NCBI GenBank assembly: GCA_015068175.1
Contig: SVLA01000087.1
Span: 1-8,662 of the forward strand
Source: Oscillospiraceae bacterium
GTDB taxonomy: Bacteria; Bacillota_A; Clostridia; Oscillospirales; Oscillospiraceae
Direction: 5' to 3'
Length of the DNA stretch: 8,662 nt
Numbering within the stretch: the first letter of the stretch is position 1; each line of letters begins with the position of its first letter. The position numbers and the translations under genes are program-made. Below the pieces are notes generated by a model that saw only the letters and a list, made by a program, of their open reading frames with translations, ran no database searches and was not told the DNA's origin. Positions 5,972 to 8,662 of the stretch are shown piece after piece.

Positions 5972-6094
5972 TTATTTATTCAATTGACCGCTGACGGCCA
6001 GCAGGGCCTCCTTTGCGGCCAGCAGGCCCCAGGCCAGGGCGGCGCCCAGGACCATCATACCAAAACCGGAAACAGCGTATACCAAATCAAACAT
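5972..6094 (-). CDS. 40-residue membrane microprotein, unrecognised
   Basis: A short minus-strand reading frame starts at ATG 6094 and ends at TAA 5972-5974. It opens MFDLVYAVSGFGMM and ends VSGQLNK. Residues 5-27 are uninterrupted small and hydrophobic residues, a single transmembrane helix, followed by a short amphipathic segment with Lys28 and Glu29 and a polar tail. There is no cysteine. The case for a real gene rests on signals: AAGGAGGT (6101-6108), a full anti-SD match 6 bases before the ATG; a near-perfect promoter at 6173-6201; and two palindromes placed like operators. I do not recognise the family. The size and single helix recall small accessory subunits or regulators of membrane transporters, but nothing ties it to one. 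The neighbours upp (convergent) and the SLH-like gene (divergent) look unrelated. Confidence 0.72.
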   Translation of the reverse strand: MFDLVYAVSGFGMMVLGAALAWGLLAAKEALLAVSGQLNK

Positions 6095-6115
6095 AGCGGG
6101 ACCTCCTTAAAACAA

Positions 6116-6131
6116 GTTAGCATATGCTAAC
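6116..6131. promoter_or_regulatory. Palindromic operator candidate in the microprotein leader
   Basis: GTTAGCATATGCTAAC is a perfect 16-bp palindrome. It lies between the predicted transcription start and the SD of the 40-residue gene, and shares the six-base arms GTTAGC/GCTAAC with the second site 34 bp away (centre to centre). TTAG...CTAA ends recall iron-dependent DtxR/IdeR-family boxes; this is a resemblance only. Confidence 0.6.
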
Positions 6132-6146
6132 TCCTGATGTTAAAAT

Positions 6147-6168
6147 GTAGTTAGCCTCTGCTAACTAC
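6147..6168. promoter_or_regulatory. Palindromic operator candidate over the microprotein transcription start
   Basis: The 9-bp arms GTAGTTAGC (6147-6155) and GCTAACTAC (6160-6168) are perfectly complementary around CTCT. The site begins 5 bases downstream of the -10 box, so a bound protein would cover the expected start near 6166. It shares the GTTAGC-N4-GCTAAC core with the site at 6116-6131. Confidence 0.65.
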
Positions 6169-6172
6169 CTAT

Positions 6173-6201
6173 AGTATAGAGGCATCTGCCCTTTTTGTCA
6201 A
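6173..6201 (-). promoter_or_regulatory. Consensus promoter of the 40-residue microprotein gene
   Basis: On the minus strand: TTGACA (6196-6201), a 17-base spacer, then TATACT (6173-6178). Upstream lie A/T tracts, including the perfect palindrome TTTTTTGCAAAAAA at 6206-6219, that could act as an UP element. With its near-consensus hexamers, the -35 exact, this is the closest match to consensus of any promoter in the window, which fits a gene kept off by a repressor. Confidence 0.75.
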
Positions 6202-6293
6202 CATCTTTTTTGCAAAAAATGCCCGAAATTTTTGAATAGATCCCCCTGTCTTGGCAAACAATACCTGCGGAAACTGAATTTGGAGGTATCAAA

Positions 6294-7469
6294 ATGTTCC
6301 GAAAACCCATTCTCTGCCTGCTTCTGGCGGCGCTGTGCGTGGCAGGTTCCCTGGGCATGGCGGCCGCCTCGGAGGTGGCCTGCGACAGCGTTTATTGCTT
6401 CGACCAAAAGGATTTCTCCCACAAGGAGGAGGACATCGAGGGCATCTGCATCACCGGTCTGCCGGATCCCGCCACGGGCACCGTCATGCTGGGGACCCGG
6501 GTCCTGCAGACCGGAGACATCCTCACCGCTCAGCAGGTGGATGAGATGACCTTCGTGCCCCTGGCCACGGAAAAGGACCGGGAGGCGGTGGTCACCTATC
6601 TGCCCATTTATGCCGATCGGGTGGAGGCGGCGGTCTCCATGACCATCCGTGTCCGGGGGAAGGTGGACCAGGCTCCCGTGGCCGTGGATCAGGCCCTGGA
6701 GACTTACAAAAACCTGGAAAATTCCGACACCCTGAAGGCCCATGACCCGGAAGGCCAGGCCCTGACTTACACCGTGACCCGGCAGCCCCGGCGGGGGACC
6801 GTGACCATCCGTGAGGACGGCACCTTCACCTACACCCCCAAGAAAAACCGCTCCGGTACCGATTCCTTCACCTACACCGCCACGGATCCCGGCGGAAATG
6901 TGTCCCGGGAGGCCACGGTTACCGTGACGGTGCTGAAACCGGCGGACAAACTGCAGTATTACGATACCCTCTCCTTTGAGGCGGAATGGATGCGGCACAA
7001 CGGCATTTTCACCGGAGAGCAGGTCAACGGCCAGTTGATGTTCTGCCCGGAAAAGACCGTCAGCCGGGGGGAATTCCTGGCCATGGCCGTCAAGGTGCTG
7101 GGGATCCCCGTGGATGAGGAGCTGACCACCGGGGCCTATACCGACGAGATCCCCCGCTGGCTCCAGCCCTATGTGGCGGCGGCCCTCCGCAGCGGTCTGA
7201 CGGCGGATCTGGAGGGCACCACCTTCGGCGCGGCGGAACCCATCACCGGGGAAATGGCCGCCGTGATGCTGCAAAACGCTCTGGATCTGTCTGTCAGCGC
7301 CGGTGCCCTGGAGTCGGAGGACCCGGTGACCGTGGCCGTGGCGGCCCTGGCGGAGAACGGCATTGCCGTATCCGCCCAGGACCCCCTGACCCGGGCCCAG
7401 GCCGCCAAATTGCTCTACGGCATCAGCCGACTGGCCGAAACGGCCCCCGGCCTGCAGATGTATCGGTAA
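6294..7469 (+). CDS. Secreted protein with two cadherin/Big-like domains and SLH-like C-terminus
   Basis: The 391-residue protein starts with a signal peptide (FRKP then hydrophobic 6-25, likely cut after Ala25). Residues 38-122 resemble a beta-sandwich repeat of the VCBS/cadherin-like kind (ITGLPDPATGTVMLGTRVLQ, then ILTAQQVDEMTFVPL). Residues 128-214 are a clearer Big_9/cadherin-5-like domain (DPEGQALTYTV, RGTVTIREDGTFTYTP, GTDSFTYTATDPGG). Residues 226-385 hold about three degenerate S-layer-homology-like units, the best being the first (HNGIF through SRGEFLAMAVKVLG) and the last (LAENGIAVSAQDPLTRAQAAKLLY). Such units bind cell-wall polymers in Firmicutes, so this is probably a surface-attached adhesin or scaffold piece; the function is inferred. 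There is no LPxTG motif. TTGGAGG lies 6-8 bases before the ATG. No convincing promoter was identified; a terminator follows immediately, so it is probably monocistronic. Confidence 0.8.
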   Translation: MFRKPILCLLLAALCVAGSLGMAAASEVACDSVYCFDQKDFSHKEEDIEGICITGLPDPATGTVMLGTRVLQTGDILTAQQVDEMTFVPLATEKDREAVVTYLPIYADRVEAAVSMTIRVRGKVDQAPVAVDQALETYKNLENSDTLKAHDPEGQALTYTVTRQPRRGTVTIREDGTFTYTPKKNRSGTDSFTYTATDPGGNVSREATVTVTVLKPADKLQYYDTLSFEAEWMRHNGIFTGEQVNGQLMFCPEKTVSRGEFLAMAVKVLGIPVDEELTTGAYTDEIPRWLQPYVAAALRSGLTADLEGTTFGAAEPITGEMAAVMLQNALDLSVSAGALESEDPVTVAVAALAENGIAVSAQDPLTRAQAAKLLYGISRLAETAPGLQMYR

Positions 7470-7475
7470 AAATCG

Positions 7476-7505
7476 GGCGTATCCTTCCGGGGATACGCCT
7501 TTTTT
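7476..7505 (+). terminator. Intrinsic terminator after the SLH-like gene
   Basis: A 9-bp stem GGCGTATCC (7476-7484) / GGATACGCC (7491-7499) with a 6-base loop is followed by six T (7500-7505). It starts 7 bases after the stop codon. Confidence 0.9.
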
Positions 7506-7547
7506 ATGGATATCCCTGGGAGTTTGTGAAAATATGCCAGAAAACCC

Positions 7548-7576
7548 TTGCGTTTGGCGGGGTTCTTTGGTATAAT
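7548..7576 (+). promoter_or_regulatory. Extended -10 promoter of tdk
   Basis: TTGCGT (7548-7553), a 17-base spacer, then TGGTATAAT with perfect -10 TATAAT (7571-7576) and TG at 7568-7569. Expected start near 7583 gives a leader of about 20 bases that contains the SD GGAGGT (7591-7596). Confidence 0.75.
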
Positions 7577-7604
7577 GATAAATCCGAAACGGAGGTAGAA
7601 AGAA

Positions 7605-8207
7605 ATGGCCAAGCTCTATTTTAAGTATGGCGCCATGGGTTCCAGCAAGACCGCCCAGGCGTTGATCACCAAGTACAACTACGAAGAAAATGATCTGAAC
7701 GTGTGGCTCATCAAACCCAGCGCCGACACCCGGGACGGCGTCAGCATCCTGCGCAGCCGCATCGGCCTGGAGGCGGAATGCGAAGTCATCGCCCCGAATG
7801 TGGACATCCTGGCCCGTTTTTTGGGCAGCAGAGTCCATCGCTGCGACGTGATCATTGCGGACGAGGCGCAGTTTTTCACCCCGGCCCAGATCGACCAGCT
7901 TCGGGCCATCGTCAATGAGTACAGCATCCCCGTGCTGTGCTTCGGCCTGCGGACGGATTTCCAGACCAAACTGTTCCCCGGTTCCATGCGGCTGATGGAG
8001 CTGGCGGATTGCATCGAGGAGATCAAGACCATGTGCGATTGCGGCGCCAAGGCCACCATCAATGCCCGGATCAACGACGGCTACATCGTCACCGAGGGCG
8101 CCCAGGTGGTGCTGGGCGGCAACGATTGCTACATCGCCATGTGCCACCGGTGCTACATCAACGGCATCCGGGAACATAAGAAGATCAAACTCCACGGACA
8201 GGCATAA
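7605..8207 (+). CDS. tdk: Thymidine kinase
   Basis: The 200-residue protein is a type II (bacterial) thymidine kinase. The N-terminal LYFKYGAMGSSKT (4-16) is the P-loop with Lys15, in the GSSKT form and not the GxxxxGKS/T form. ADEAQFF (85-91) contains the Walker B Asp86 and catalytic base Glu87. PVLCFGLRTDFQTKLFPGS (109-127) is the family core. Zinc ligands are probably Cys144, Cys146 (CDC), Cys180 and Cys183 (CHRC); the CxC pattern resembles the E. coli subgroup. The lasso end VVLGGNDCYIAMC (168-180) binds thymine. Family knowledge: it makes dTMP from thymidine with ATP. Start choice is supported by GGAGGT 8 bases upstream and the promoter at 7548-7576. deoC follows 80 bases later, so thymidine reuse and deoxyribose breakdown sit side by side. 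Confidence 0.95.
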   Translation: MAKLYFKYGAMGSSKTAQALITKYNYEENDLNVWLIKPSADTRDGVSILRSRIGLEAECEVIAPNVDILARFLGSRVHRCDVIIADEAQFFTPAQIDQLRAIVNEYSIPVLCFGLRTDFQTKLFPGSMRLMELADCIEEIKTMCDCGAKATINARINDGYIVTEGAQVVLGGNDCYIAMCHRCYINGIREHKKIKLHGQA

Positions 8208-8287
8208 TCCTTAATTGCAAATTACGGATTATTCATTGAGGATCAGGAAAATACATTTGTAATTCATCACAAAGGAGAAAATATATT
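8208..8287. other. AT-rich tdk-deoC gap with a block also found before upp
   Basis: The spacer is far more AT-rich than the genes around it. It contains ATTTGTAATT (8255-8264) followed by the deoC SD. A near-identical ATTCGTAATT (5235-5244) lies at the same distance (29 bases from its G to the ATG) upstream of upp. This may be a degenerate dispersed repeat, a shared regulatory site of two salvage genes, or chance. Confidence 0.3.
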
Positions 8288-8662
8288 ATGGAACTGAAAG
8301 ATATTCTCGCCAAGTGCGACCACACCCTGCTGGCGCAGACTTCCACCTGGGCCGAGATCAAGGACATCTGCGACGACGGCATGAAGTATGCCTGCGCCAG
8401 CGTCTGCATTCCCACTTCCCATGTGAAGCAGGCCAAGGAATACGTCGGTGACAAGCTGGCCATCTGCACCGTCATCGGCTTCCCCAACGGCTATGCCACC
8501 ACCGCCGCCAAGTGCTTCATGGCCGGCGATGCCGTGGACAACGGCGCCGACGAAGTGGATATGGTCATCAACATCGGCTGGGCCAAGGAAGGCAAGTGGG
8601 CCGAGATCACCGGGGAGATCACCGCCATCAAGGCCGCCTGCAAGGGCAAGCTCCTGAAGGTC
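8288..8662 (+). CDS. deoC: Deoxyribose-phosphate aldolase, N-terminal part (3' truncated by window)
   Basis: The first 125 residues of about 220 are present and the frame is open to the window edge. [12 protein letters not shown] (9-20) is the family's opening DHTLL segment, [10 protein letters not shown] (59-68) the second strand, and [19 protein letters not shown] (86-104) the third, holding the active-site Asp in DEVDMV. The Schiff-base lysine region lies beyond the window. Family knowledge: DERA splits 2-deoxyribose-5-phosphate into glyceraldehyde-3-phosphate and acetaldehyde in the cytoplasm. AAAGGAG (8271-8277) is 10 bases before the ATG. The 80-base gap after tdk is AT-rich and has neither a clear terminator nor a strong promoter, so cotranscription with tdk is possible. 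Confidence 0.95.
   Translation, partial: MELKDILAKCDHTLLAQTSTWAEIKDICDDGMKYACASVCIPTSHVKQAKEYVGDKLAICTVIGFPNGYATTAAKCFMAGDAVDNGADEVDMVINIGWAKEGKWAEITGEITAIKAACKGKLLKV

Noticed and set aside
5972..6094. Microprotein as an oxaloacetate decarboxylase gamma-type or FeoB-associated small subunit
   Set aside because: It shares only size and one helix with these. There are no cysteines, no biotin-enzyme or feo genes nearby, and no recognisable motif.
6206..6219. TTTTTTGCAAAAAA as a terminator or third operator
   Set aside because: No GC stem, and its arms differ from the GTTAGC sites; more likely A-tract DNA upstream of the promoter.
6198..8195. Long open frame of 665 codons on the minus strand opposite the SLH-like gene and tdk
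   Set aside because: It is antisense to two recognised genes, crosses a terminator and a promoter, and its His/Gln/Gly-rich composition is typical of the shadow of GC-rich coding sequence.
1..8662. tRNA, rRNA, riboswitch, CRISPR, IS element or phage genes
   Set aside because: None of the expected conserved sequences, repeat arrays, transposase motifs or terminal repeats were seen on either strand by eye.

Overview
The window reads as ordinary chromosome from a GC-rich Gram-positive anaerobe of the Clostridia, most likely the Oscillospiraceae/Ruminococcaceae (Faecalibacterium, Gemmiger or Subdoligranulum type). This is inferred from GC-rich coding sequence, strong AGGAGG ribosome binding sites, sigma-A type promoters set in AT-richer gaps, and the protein families present. 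No rRNA, tRNA, CRISPR array, transposase or phage gene was seen.

Layout from left to right. The end of udk (uridine kinase) is followed 13 bases later by a DUF89/ARMT1-like damage-control phosphatase. Next comes a hairpin that looks like a two-way terminator, shared with a convergent secreted polysaccharide deacetylase on the minus strand. Divergent from the deacetylase is an rlmA-type 23S rRNA guanine methyltransferase with its own near-consensus promoter. prfA (release factor 1) has an extended -10 promoter and an unusually structured leader of about 200 bases that looks like an inserted dispersed repeat. A short palindrome-bearing gap leads to the overlapping pair tsaE-tsaB (tRNA t6A37 biosynthesis). 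upp (uracil phosphoribosyltransferase) follows, possibly with its own promoter inside tsaB, and ends at a strong terminator.

The gap from 5898 to 6293 is the most interesting part. On the minus strand it holds a 40-codon membrane microprotein gene with an excellent SD, a TTGACA-N17-TATACT promoter, and two GTTAGC-N4-GCTAAC palindromes placed like operators, one over the start of transcription and one in the leader. Rightward of it is a secreted protein with two beta-sandwich (cadherin/Big-like) domains and SLH-like C-terminal repeats. After its terminator come tdk (thymidine kinase, own promoter) and the start of deoC (deoxyribose-phosphate aldolase), cut by the window edge.

Functionally, four genes (udk, upp, tdk, deoC) belong to pyrimidine and deoxynucleoside salvage or breakdown. 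Four (rlmA, prfA, tsaE, tsaB) serve translation and RNA modification. Two (deacetylase, SLH-like protein) act at the cell envelope. The microprotein with its double operator is the best candidate for something undescribed. No multi-gene novel defence or biosynthetic system was seen.
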